Notes under the pieces: model-generated
Seen by the model: only the letters and a program-made list of their open reading frames with translations
What the model was told of the DNA's origin: nothing
Database searches by the model: none
Assembly (NCBI GenBank): GCA_001247695.2
Contig: LGRX02012716.1
Span: 1 to 24,991, forward strand
Origin: Cymbomonas tetramitiformis
Lineage: Eukaryota; Chlorophyta; Pyramimonadophyceae; Pyramimonadales; Pyramimonadaceae
Direction of reading: 5' to 3'
Length of the DNA stretch: 24,991 nucleotides
Translations under genes and position numbers: made by a program
In this document: positions 16,701 to 23,941 of the stretch, piece by piece
Layout of the letters: every line of letters begins with the position of its first letter
How positions within the stretch are numbered: position 1 is the first letter of the stretch

Positions 16701-18945
16701 TGTACGGCACCACAAGCATAAACTTCGTGTTCACGGGGTCCTTAGGAAAGTCCATGAGTATCTTGGTCAGCAGTCTCTCAATGAACATATCGTCGTACGG
16801 TGGATTACCCCAGAAGCTTCGTCCCGTCAGACAATGAAGAAACACCGAGTTCACCAACGAGTAGTACTCGCTCACCTGCCGATTGTGCTCGTCAGCACAC
16901 ATATCCAGATGAAAGGGCCCCTTCTCAATGTTCCACCTCTGGAACTCGGTGAACTTCCAGTTGCATTTGTCCCTCACCGGACTACTCTTCTTCTTGCCGC
17001 ACTCCACCCCCGGCAGCGCCGCCTCCTGTACGACAACCTCAGGTAAAACATACACGTTCCCCTTTCTACAGACGTCGTACTCGCACAGATTCTTCTTGTC
17101 CTTCAGCACACGGTCCCCAAACTGTGCATACAAACCGTACTTGTCCTCCAGGCTCACCGCGGATACCAGATTGAAGGGGGACTCAGGCACATACTGCGCC
17201 TCTACCAACAGCACGTCAGCCTTCTTCGTCACCCGATTCCACAAGGTAATATACCCACGGCCTCCCCCACGAGACGTCGTCACCTCTCCAGCCATGACCT
17301 TGAACGCCACCGCTGATGACGCGTTCACCTGAGCGCCCTCAAACATAGACAGGTCATTAAAAATAGACCTCGTGGCCATGCTATCAAAATACAGCTCTCT
17401 CTCAGAGTCCACCACAGTTGCTGCACACAGGTCTTCCTCATGCACCGAGTCCTCATAGTACTCCTTCTGCACTAGTGCGTCATTCTCCTTGTCTCTGTCG
17501 TACACACCGTACACCCAGGTGTCCTCCAATACCTCACCAGTGTATACCACCTTCTGGTTTGCCACTGTAGCGACCACCGGACAGGCAACATGAACTTCTT
17601 CATGATTCTCCAAGCTCCACAGCTCCTCCGCAGAAACTTCCGTACGACGCGGCCTCGCTGAACTCGATGAAGGTCCATTCTCCACCGTCGCTGCTACCGC
17701 GTCAGGTGACTTCTTCGCCGCGATTTTCTTCAGCCTCCGCGCATAGTTCTCACGAACCCCTTTCTCCTTAGCAGGATTGAGCTTGATGAACTCCTCCATA
17801 CCTGCCGGGTTGCTTATCCAGCACTTCTCTGCAGAATGTACACCAGAGCACGTAGGACATATCAATTTCTTCCCGTCATTGAACCTCTTCTCCTCGCTCT
17901 GCCTCCTTCTGTCCGCAACCAGTGCTCTTGCCACTGCAACAGCCTCCTCGTCCACAGTAGCTCCCACAATACTCGATGAATGAACCGCCGATTGCTGTAC
18001 GACATTCACATAGAAATACTCAGACCTCTGCATAAGCATATCAAACGAAGGACGTCGTTCCTTACTGATATCCGCAACCACCTGCGAATACTCCATAGGC
18101 ATAGCCGCAACAGCCAGAGCAGTCACCAGCACCTCCACAGTTGTCGGGTCAAGCTTCGCACCCCCATAGTTGGCCACTGAGCACATAACGTCACCAAAAT
18201 ATCCCAACTGCTTCACCGGGTCCTCATTGGCGTTCACCGTCAGCTTGCATAGCTTCTTCATTGAGCCCGCGAGTTGACCAAACAGCTGCGGCTCCACTTT
18301 ACACTTCAGTTTCCTGAACGCCTTCAACCCGTCGTTACCACAGCGTCGTACAACGTCAAAGGCGTCCCCAGCTGTCACCTGCTTCAAAATAGCTGACAAA
18401 ATTGTACTGGCCATACTCGCAGAACCTGGCACAGTAACAAAACTGCCGTTGTCGTCCAAGACCTCTTCAAAAACGTCCTCGTCCTCTGCCTGTAACGCAG
18501 GCTTGTCTTCTGCCCGTGATGAAGGCTTCTCCTCTGCAGCTGTGTTGCCATATCCTTTCGATTTAGGCATAAACACGTTCAGTCCTTTGATATCTGCAAT
18601 ATCTGACACTTGATAGTCGCACACCAGTTCTAGCAGCTCAGGATAAAACGTGACTGCTGACTCTAACTGTGTCTTAAATTGTACCCAGGACTCATACTGA
18701 TTCCTCTCTGTACCCGTGTACTTCGTCGTACCCAACAACTTCACAACGCACTGAACTGTCTTCTGTGCGTTGGCAGTGCTCATTGCACTCGACGCAGCTT
18801 CTTCATTCACTGTCGATTTCCCAGACTCCTTCTTCTCTGAAATCAAAGCCTGAATTGTCGCTTCCATTGATTTCATAAAACTAGCCTGCTGCTCTACCAA
18901 TTCCTGAAGCTGCGATTCCCTCGTAGGATACTTTACGTCCGCCAT
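13732..18945 (-). CDS. Inner copia Gag-Pol polyprotein (1737 codons before the frameshift)
   Basis: Starts at a true ATG about 40 bases downstream of the PBS. Gag is about residues 1-400, with a CX2CX3HX4C knuckle at C363-C375 (one residue shorter than the canonical X4 spacing). The protease motif is D521-S-M-A-T, with Met in place of Gly. A Dam-like domain spans about 676-775 (LDMCAD 680-685, NPPY 714-717, VVP, IFSA). The pre-integrase finger has H824, H829, C864 and C867. Integrase has D908, D985 and E1021, with 35 residues between the last two as in the DD35E family. RT has D1437 in LDVITCFLNG and D1527-D1528 in VHVDDY. RNase H begins with YTDADHAAD and is cut by a frameshift: after MYSSK it reads VAEDSCS and stops at 13732. 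The polyprotein would package RNA, process itself, reverse-transcribe and integrate. Confidence 0.95.
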   Translation of the reverse strand: MADVKYPTRESQLQELVEQQASFMKSMEATIQALISEKKESGKSTVNEEAASSAMSTANAQKTVQCVVKLLGTTKYTGTERNQYESWVQFKTQLESAVTFYPELLELVCDYQVSDIADIKGLNVFMPKSKGYGNTAAEEKPSSRAEDKPALQAEDEDVFEEVLDDNGSFVTVPGSASMASTILSAILKQVTAGDAFDVVRRCGNDGLKAFRKLKCKVEPQLFGQLAGSMKKLCKLTVNANEDPVKQLGYFGDVMCSVANYGGAKLDPTTVEVLVTALAVAAMPMEYSQVVADISKERRPSFDMLMQRSEYFYVNVVQQSAVHSSSIVGATVDEEAVAVARALVADRRRQSEEKRFNDGKKLICPTCSGVHSAEKCWISNPAGMEEFIKLNPAKEKGVRENYARRLKKIAAKKSPDAVAATVENGPSSSSARPRRTEVSAEELWSLENHEEVHVACPVVATVANQKVVYTGEVLEDTWVYGVYDRDKENDALVQKEYYEDSVHEEDLCAATVVDSERELYFDSMATRSIFNDLSMFEGAQVNASSAVAFKVMAGEVTTSRGGGRGYITLWNRVTKKADVLLVEAQYVPESPFNLVSAVSLEDKYGLYAQFGDRVLKDKKNLCEYDVCRKGNVYVLPEVVVQEAALPGVECGKKKSSPVRDKCNWKFTEFQRWNIEKGPFHLDMCADEHNRQVSEYYSLVNSVFLHCLTGRSFWGNPPYDDMFIERLLTKILMDFPKDPVNTKFMLVVPYKPNAAWWSLTTKFEELHVYSKGSVIFSARTDQCYNVSELEESEPGRVFIQGTPWPVVVLYLDQYVVPRVDVKVVAHLRLGHACDKYVEVMDLQGLDLGVNSEELRNSNVLSCSVNCMACQVAAPKRPSQTTDRGRVPKSVRKVVDKREVSVKMGQLTFTDHGGPFVTSTKGYRGYTIHVDDFSDVCHFYVWKQKLEYVDALEDYRKMVRATGRVFLEEETRVEQVVYDLDVLVLHSDNDSTIVSGKTKKYCEDNAIVQRTTSPYLHENNARAETMNKFLQTKARAMLATAGLPATMWPLAMRHAVYLINRLCKAGLGMQSSLQVLNQKYDLSVLRVFGCRAYAFIDASLRSKLADRATPLIYVGHEERSTAYLLYSQDKEKVVRSGMVRFDERVDQYGKLVMSWDPSMLTPLRSLYDCEALDGNFVTAFGGTATVILELRAYVEPKGDEFTGVVKLKSAGGRTFWTPVSVFLEARVEHLELLFEFRVKLTVNSFYPLFEKVELQQSGGGEWEAAVVCATAREDHVLPYQVILERHAGVSGSAVDVCEARVRFENRHVALAAREEKLTGLPVGVTEPKGWVQLLKGPDAVQWQESDHKEECALIDVKKAIAPVESVPAGEKVMRMTAVYKAKLDSAGEVTERKTRWVVCGNGQQHGVHYEDVYAPCTQLSTLRILIQLSLVLGLLVFALDVITCFLNGELDVDTPMYVSWPNARTVRGVLYGMLQKSVYGLKQAPRIWYKTSKNFLLAYDSRLRVSNIDPCLFYIWQLGTLVVFVYVHVDDYTVFTSSVEWKVEFFKAFSEKYPSKDKGPLVELLGMRLTFNDYGLVRECQISQVGLIQRMLERYSMQDCNPCMTPMEPRLSLLPVDSEEKLEKLPYVNLVMELMWLARCSRPDILTAVCYLARFSHCYGQEHWQHLKRVLRYLKGTVHVCLTLQCSSPASLTAELIVTAYTDADHAADKVTRRSVTGSLVRLNGSTVMYSSKVAEDSCS

Positions 18946-18978
18946 GACGGCTGTATCTACACTATCAGACCTATATCA

Positions 18979-18989
18979 GGCCCATAACC
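18979..18989 (-). promoter_or_regulatory. Primer-binding site of inner element (initiator tRNA-Met anticodon arm)
   Basis: Directly next to the 5' LTR the minus strand reads GGTTATGGGCC. This is complementary to GGCCCATAACC, the anticodon arm and loop of eukaryotic initiator tRNA-Met as I recall it, not to the CCA end. Drosophila copia uses an internally cleaved half-tRNA in the same way. Confidence 0.8.
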
Positions 18990-19396
18990 TAGGATAATCA
19001 ACTTCTACTAACTTCATATATCTAGTAGAAAGTGTACGAACACACACTCATACGCACACACACTGTTGATTGATTTAAACTGATAATGATGTTTGTTCGT
19101 TACACACAGTGCTTATATCACATAGCACTGTTCAAGTGCTCACTGTTACTCAGTCATAGCTACTTCTATACTCGTACTAGTACTCTTGTGTTCTTGTGAC
19201 AGATACTGTATCCATTTTGAATTGATCTTCTGTCTCTTGTAATCTCATTGTCATCATTGTTCTGTTCACCTTTACACATAGTACTGTACTCTGTCATACT
19301 GTCATACTGTCATACTGTCATACAGTCATACAGTCATTGAATTTGTCTTTTGAGCTCTCTGTCTTTAACACTGTCTCAGAGTCCACAGTTTTCCTA
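18990..19396 (-). repeat. 5' LTR of inner element
   Basis: 407 bp, identical by eye to the other copy except for a missing GT in the CATACAG run near 19325. It carries the element's promoter by analogy with other LTRs; I did not resolve a TATA box or transcription start. Confidence 0.95.
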
Positions 19397-21039
19397 GCGC
19401 CACTGTCGATAACAGCACTCTTGTCCACAGCGGACTGAGGGCTAACACTGCCAGCACTCGCACCACATGCCACCTGAGCATGGCCAGCATCAGGGGCACA
19501 ATACACACCATATGCCCAAGCATCACAAGGCACCCTAGCACACTCACCACACGGGTCAGAGTCCAAGTCCAAGTCCGTGACGAGGTCACCACAGGCATCA
19601 TCACAGCGGCCCTCACAGTGGTCCTCATAGTAGTCACTGGGGACCAGAGTCACAGAACAGAAGCGGATCTTGCGAGGTGGACCAAGCAGTCCAGAGGCCC
19701 AATCATCAGAGGGGGTGCAACCCACTCCTTCAACGGGCTGCCCAAGGCACATGCCCTCCTCCTCCTCGTCAGAGTGCCCAAGGTACATATCCTCCTCCTC
19801 GTCGTCGTCAGAGTCAGAGGCATCCTCCAGGTCTGGCAGAGAATCATCATCACCTGAGTCAGAGTCCGAACCCGAAGCAAGGTCGGGGACCATGCAACCA
19901 GAGCCGCTGCCAGCTTGCCCAGAGATAGAGAGAAGATCAGGCATATAGCTGTGCTCCATCGGATGATGTGACCAGGAATCTCGGTCTGCAAGAAGCCAAT
20001 CATAGTTAAGGGAACCCGTCATAGGAACAGACCCAGAGATAGAGAGAAGATCAGGCATATAGCTGTGCCCCATCGGATGACGTGACCAGGAATCTTGGTC
20101 TGCAAGAAGCCGATCATAATTAGGGGAACCCAGCATGGTAACAGATCCAGAATCACTCTCAACTGGCTGCCCAAGGTGCATGTCTTCCTCATCCTCGTCA
20201 GAGTCAGAGGCATCCTCCAGGTCTGGCATCGAGGCATCATCATCCGAGCCAGAATCCGAGTACTCAGGCCAGGCACTGGTGCCCCACCCCTCACCGAGGA
20301 ATAGCATGCCTCCAAAGTCCTCCACTGCCTGTATCAAGGCCCTGGTGGCCCCCCCGAGCTCAGACGCCCAGCTATGCAGGTCCACCAGCGAGGTGCGCAC
20401 CATGACAGACTCCAGCTTCAGTAATATGTCCATGTCATCCGTGGCCTGCCTGATGACATGGAGCTGGCAGAGGATCTTCTTGGTACTGACAGTGTGCCCA
20501 ATACCACGAGGAAGAGTAGTACCCCTGTCAAGTATGTGGTGAGCACGAAGGAATATCTCCACCGACCCAGCCATCATGACAGAGTGCCATCGCTGCAATC
20601 CAGGCTTGAACCAGAGCTGCCTCGGGGAGATCTGGAAAGTGTCACCCAAGTGCTGATCACGTCCATCATCCCACTGGGCCTGTGTCCTCTTCAGGCGAGC
20701 CTTGTCAGGGAAGAAGGCAGTGAGGACATCAATGTAGACCCATGAGTCATAAATAGGCACAAACTTAGCACGGTGACGACGGCTGAGTACAGGAGAATGC
20801 TTGTTGGGAACGTAGCAGTGGTGCTTTTTCTTGGTCCTGCGAGGAGGGCGCCTCTCTGAAGACAATTCCACACGAGGTGCACACACAGTGCCCTCATTGT
20901 CCCCAGTGTACTCACCAGTAGTGTGGGATACAGCAACCTCAGGCTCGCCCACCTCCGTAAGGACCGGGTAGTAATTGAACACCGGGAGTACAGAGGACTG
21001 GGACTCCACAGGCACAGAGCCCCGACCAGATATCCAGGG
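19318..21039 (-). CDS. Outer copia: acidic spacer region and start of protease
   Basis: In frame with the Gag upstream but separated by TAG 21040-21042. A basic stretch (RRPPRRTKKKHHCYVPN) is followed by a roughly 170-residue segment of unknown fold (FVPIYDSWVYIDVLTAFFPD ... DMDILLKLESVMVRTSLVDL). Next comes an acidic, serine-rich tract with two copies of MPDLEDASDSDEDEE-like sequence and two copies of a 38-residue unit ending HSYMPDLLSISG. After a less acidic part with paired Cys/Asp residues it reaches VIDSGA, the protease active site, where the inner element is inserted; the frame then runs about 26 codons into the inner LTR before stopping at 19318. No family is recognised for the spacer. 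Copia elements normally go from the zinc knuckle to the protease with a far shorter linker. Confidence 0.85.
   Translation of the reverse strand, partial: PWISGRGSVPVESQSSVLPVFNYYPVLTEVGEPEVAVSHTTGEYTGDNEGTVCAPRVELSSERRPPRRTKKKHHCYVPNKHSPVLSRRHRAKFVPIYDSWVYIDVLTAFFPDKARLKRTQAQWDDGRDQHLGDTFQISPRQLWFKPGLQRWHSVMMAGSVEIFLRAHHILDRGTTLPRGIGHTVSTKKILCQLHVIRQATDDMDILLKLESVMVRTSLVDLHSWASELGGATRALIQAVEDFGGMLFLGEGWGTSAWPEYSDSGSDDDASMPDLEDASDSDEDEEDMHLGQPVESDSGSVTMLGSPNYDRLLADQDSWSRHPMGHSYMPDLLSISGSVPMTGSLNYDWLLADRDSWSHHPMEHSYMPDLLSISGQAGSGSGCMVPDLASGSDSDSGDDDSLPDLEDASDSDDDEEEDMYLGHSDEEEEGMCLGQPVEGVGCTPSDDWASGLLGPPRKIRFCSVTLVPSDYYEDHCEGRCDDACGDLVTDLDLDSDPCGECARVPCDAWAYGVYCAPDAGHAQVACGASAGSVSPQSAVDKSAVIDSGARKTVDSETVLKTESSKDKFNDCMTV
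19397..19401. repeat. Target-site duplication GCGCC (right) of inner element
   Basis: Second copy of the 5-bp duplication, followed by the outer element's ACTGTCGATAAC, which is the reverse complement of the VIDS codons of its protease. Confidence 0.95.
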
Positions 21040-22620
21040 CTAGCACGGGGCCGGGCTAGAAGGCAGTGACCCAGAGATGTCGAGATTACCAGCCTCAGCT
21101 AGCCCTGAGCTCAGGTCAGAGTGTCTACCGTCCGGCAATGAAGTCTCCACCAGCACAGAGCTTCGACCATACGTCGATAGCTGGCACGGGGCCGGGCAAA
21201 GGGTCAGTAAGTCAGAGATGTTAGAATTACCAGACTCAGATAGACCAGAGCCCAAGGAACTGGCATATATATCATAGCCAGTCTCGTCCAGACCAGGGTG
21301 CAAGTCAGATGGACCAGCCTCCCGAATAGCAAAAAGGGCTTCACCACTTTCCTCCAGTCCAGGATAAAGTTCAGATTGCCCAGCTGCAGCACCAAGATGT
21401 TCACCAGGCTTCGGTAAGCTACCATGCTTCTCATAGTCTGCCACCCTTTTGAGAATTGCCGCCTTGGTAGTTGGGGAAGCCTTCTTGAAGAACGCCTCCC
21501 GCTTCTCGACGTTCTTGATGAAACAGTCCTTAGCAGCGTGCCCACGCCTGTGACAGACAGGGCACGGGACCTTGACAGCCAGTCGCTGTCGCTTCACCTC
21601 CTCCTGCTCACGCCTGTCATCAGCAATAGCACCAGCAGCCGCAGATTCAGTGTTGCCGCCAGCGTGGTGCACCGCGTGGGCAGTGTGCGTCACAGCAGCA
21701 CGCGGGGCGAGTATGGTGTCGTAATGAGATTTGACTTGGTCCGACAGCACACTCGCAGTAGGCAGGGTCTCAAGCATAAATTTGGCCTTGAGGAGCATAT
21801 AGTCGGGGTGCAGCCGCACAATAGCCATCGCAGAATATATGGTCTCAACCGTCTCCATACACAGAGGCTTGCCAGAAGGAGTAACGCGCGCGTTCACGGA
21901 GTATTCGCGTACACGCCGAAGAGTCTCTTTCGATTCCAGAAAGGTTGGAAGAGGAGGGCCAAGTCTCGAAAGTTGATTTGGCAGTGAAAGCAGCTTATCC
22001 ACCTGGGTGATGAAGTAGACGACACTAGTGTTGCGTCGCAATTTGGATAGCTCAAACCAGGCTCCGTGACCGTCAGAGTGTTGCTCGTAGCTGCGAACGA
22101 CAGCGTTCGCAGTCCCAGTGGTAACACGACAGAGGAAGTCATAAAACAGCTGATTCGCTTCCTCAAGATAGGAGTCATCCCCCCTCACCATATGGAGCGG
22201 AGTAGATTCCGAAAGTAGTAGCGCCAGAGAAGGGTGACGCAAAGAGGGCCGAATTTTCGCAAGCCACTCGTCCCAAATTCCTTCCTGGTCAGTTTCCTTG
22301 CCAGAAAAGTACGAGTCCGCGGAAAGCCCCTTAGTCATATCAGAAAGACTAGGCAAAGGACGTTGCCCACCAGCGGGCGACGAATTGAGATGTTGGTCCA
22401 CAGGGACAGTGGCGCGGGGAACTGTCTGACTAAGGCCGCGAAGCTCGTAGAGCTGAGCACTCATGCCTTTCACCATTTCCGTAAGCGCCGAGATTTGCTC
22501 TTGCTGACCACTCAGCGCAATATCGCGCAAAGACGACTCGCCCGGCTTCTCCTCAGATGCTGACGCGCCACCAGGAGGTGACGGTGTCGTCGCTTGACTA
22601 TAGCTCTTACCCTTAACCAT
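21040..22620 (-). CDS. Outer copia Gag (526 codons)
   Basis: Starts at a true ATG about 70 bases downstream of the PBS. The first 300 residues include a coiled-coil-like start (QEQISALTEMVKGMSAQLYE) and a capsid-like helical region (LFYDFLCRVTTGTANAVVRS). A CCHC knuckle with CX2CX4HX4C spacing lies at C353-C366 (CPVCHRRGHAAKDC), which in copia Gag binds element RNA. After it come four loose repeats of the form S-(D/E)-L-x-x-G-L-x-E-x-G, the last two ending in CPAPC or SPAPC. The frame ends in TAG right after the last repeat, where the equivalent position in the previous repeat is CAG (Gln). The stop therefore looks like a C-to-T change in a once continuous Gag-Pol frame. Confidence 0.9.
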   Translation of the reverse strand: MVKGKSYSQATTPSPPGGASASEEKPGESSLRDIALSGQQEQISALTEMVKGMSAQLYELRGLSQTVPRATVPVDQHLNSSPAGGQRPLPSLSDMTKGLSADSYFSGKETDQEGIWDEWLAKIRPSLRHPSLALLLSESTPLHMVRGDDSYLEEANQLFYDFLCRVTTGTANAVVRSYEQHSDGHGAWFELSKLRRNTSVVYFITQVDKLLSLPNQLSRLGPPLPTFLESKETLRRVREYSVNARVTPSGKPLCMETVETIYSAMAIVRLHPDYMLLKAKFMLETLPTASVLSDQVKSHYDTILAPRAAVTHTAHAVHHAGGNTESAAAGAIADDRREQEEVKRQRLAVKVPCPVCHRRGHAAKDCFIKNVEKREAFFKKASPTTKAAILKRVADYEKHGSLPKPGEHLGAAAGQSELYPGLEESGEALFAIREAGPSDLHPGLDETGYDIYASSLGSGLSESGNSNISDLLTLCPAPCQLSTYGRSSVLVETSLPDGRHSDLSSGLAEAGNLDISGSLPSSPAPC

Positions 22621-22690
22621 AATGAATTCTCTTACGCGCAGCGGAAATTTGCGTGATAAACAGAATAGAACTCACTTACAAATCGTAAGT

Positions 22691-22702
22691 GGGCCCATAA
22701 CC
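22691..22702 (-). promoter_or_regulatory. Primer-binding site of outer element (initiator tRNA-Met anticodon arm)
   Basis: The minus strand reads GGTTATGGGCCC directly after the 5' LTR, matching the same internal part of initiator tRNA-Met as in the inner element and one base longer. Confidence 0.8.
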
Positions 22703-23107
22703 TGTTGGAATTCTATACAGGGTATTTCGCAAAAGCGAGCGTAAACTTTCATTCTCAAAAGATATATCAGTTCGCAGCTCGAAACGCCACGAACACTAGC
22801 GCCCAATCATTACTGATTGGGTAGTCTAAGCGAAAGTTCACTAATTAGAGTATGACGTGTCACTGTCGAGTTCATAACGACTGCAGTGACACGTCTGCGA
22901 TGGGTCGATGAACTATTACACACTGTGTCTTGCCGATGGCCATCATATGATCCAACAGCCACGATTAGTTCAGCAGATCTACAGATCTAGATCTAAGGGT
23001 TTCATAGGGTTTCTTTAGGGCTCCTTCAGGGTTTGAGCATCCTGACTACTGTGCAAGGCCTAGACAGTCATGCTTTACATCAAACTGATCAGCAGACACT
23101 GCAGATA
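22703..23107 (-). repeat. 5' LTR of outer element
   Basis: 405 bp. Compared with the 3' copy it has six transitions and one terminal difference. Here the inverted repeat GACGTGTCACTG (22854-22865) / CAGTGACACGTC (22884-22895) is perfect over 12 bp, and the 8-bp inverted repeat CCCAATCA/TGATTGGG is at 22802-22821. Confidence 0.94.
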
Positions 23108-23112
23108 CTATC
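23108..23112. repeat. Target-site duplication CTATC (right) of outer element
   Basis: Matches CTATC at 8438-8442. In undisturbed units of the surrounding array the sequence is GGGCTATCCACGTGG, so the insertion site within the unit can be read directly; the base after the right copy is T instead of C. Confidence 0.9.
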
Positions 23113-23608
23113 TACGTGGGGTCTCCGTGGTTGGTATTTCCAGCGACGGTGGTTGGTATTTCCAGCGGTGGTGTAGAGAATGCGGGCTATCCACGTGGGG
23201 TCTCCGTGGTTGGTATTTCCAACGGTGGTGGTTGGTATTTCCAGCGGTGGTGGTTGGTATTTCCAGCGGCGGTGGTTGGTATTTCCAGCGGTGGTGGTTG
23301 GTATTTCCAGCGGTGGCGTGGCGACTGCGGGCTATCCCGTGGGTCTCCGTGGTTGGTATTTCCAGCAGCGGTGGTTGGTATTTCCAGCGGCGGTGGTTGG
23401 TATTTCCAGCGGCGGTGGTTGGTATTTCAACGAGCGGTGGTTTGGTATTTCCAGCGGTGAATTGTAGCGAATGCGGGCTATCCACGTGGGGTCTCCGTGG
23501 TTGGTATTTCAGCGGCGGTGGTTGGTATTTCCCAGCGGTGGTGCTTGAGCCCAGGCTATCCACGTGGGGTCTCCGTGGTTGGTATTTCCAGCGGCGGTGG
23601 TTGGTAAA
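23113..23608. repeat. 22-bp minisatellite with a higher-order unit, right part
   Basis: Continues the array interrupted at 8442: many TTGGTATTTCCAGCGG(C/T)GG units in 22-bp steps, with GCGGGCTATCCACGTGGGG spacers at intervals. The frames across it on both strands are repeat artefacts. Confidence 0.92.
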
Positions 23609-23941
23609 CGTTGGGCGCCCACTAGTGCAGTGTGCTGGAGTGAGTGCTTGATCCTCTGAGCAGGGTGTGGCGGCAGCTTCCTTGGATGTGGATTGCTCCG
23701 ACTGTTTCTGAGTCATTCAAGCGCTGGTGACGAGTGCCAGCTTGGCACCCGCAACCGGGCGGAAGGCGTGGGTTGAGATGTCTCCGGTAAGGAGGAGTGG
23801 GTGGGGAACGATTCGGGCATCTTCGGGAGGGGCACGGGTCCGAGTGGCTTGGTGCTTGGGCTTTCCTCGGGAGGCCACATGACAGAGATGTGCCGATGCC
23901 ACCACCGATACTGACGTGATTACGCAAGTCCGCTCACCCAG
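23609..23941 (+). other. End of the last intron
   Basis: No gene or repeat recognised. It ends in the acceptor gctcacccag before the next exon. Confidence 0.4.

Larger units (their letters stand above)
12972..19396 (-). mobile_element. Ty1/copia LTR retrotransposon (inner, very recent)
   Basis: A 6.4-kb element with LTRs of 409 bp (12972-13380) and 407 bp (18990-19396), flanked by GCGCC. By eye the LTRs differ only by a 2-bp GT indel in a (TCATACTG)n stretch. Minus-strand order: LTR, PBS, one long gag-pol frame starting at 18945, RNase H, polypurine tract, LTR. It is a different copia lineage from its host element, with unrelated LTRs and only moderate protein similarity. The near-identical LTRs point to recent transposition, so the family may still be active. 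Confidence 0.96.
8443..23107 (-). mobile_element. Ty1/copia LTR retrotransposon (outer, older, broken)
   Basis: Bounded by 405-bp LTRs (8443-8847; 22703-23107) and flanked by CTATC at 8438-8442 and 23108-23112. Reading on the minus strand: 5' LTR, PBS, Gag with CCHC knuckle, acidic spacer, protease DSGA, Dam-like domain, HHCC and DDE integrase, RT with YVDD, RNase H, polypurine stretch, 3' LTR. The order integrase before RT defines copia. Removing the inner insertion and one target copy leaves about 8.2 kb. Three lesions break the single frame: TAG at 21040-21042, TGA at 11154-11156 and the inner element at 12972-19396. The LTRs differ at about seven positions, six of them transitions, so it is older than its guest. 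It lies antisense within the last intron of the SMC-like host gene. Confidence 0.95.

Noticed and set aside
9057..22620. Alternative genetic code (TAG as Gln, TGA as Trp) to explain the breaks in the outer element
   Set aside because: Both elements end their pol frames in TGA at the expected place, and the inner element runs 1737 codons without needing reassigned stops.
8443..23107. A single large novel element or a Ty3/gypsy element
   Set aside because: Two sets of LTRs, two target duplications and integrase before RT in both show two nested Ty1/copia elements; no envelope-like gene is seen.
23070..23716. Frames on both strands rich in 'WYFQRW' or 'NTNHRRWKYQP'
   Set aside because: Translations of the 22-bp minisatellite, partly running into the LTR.
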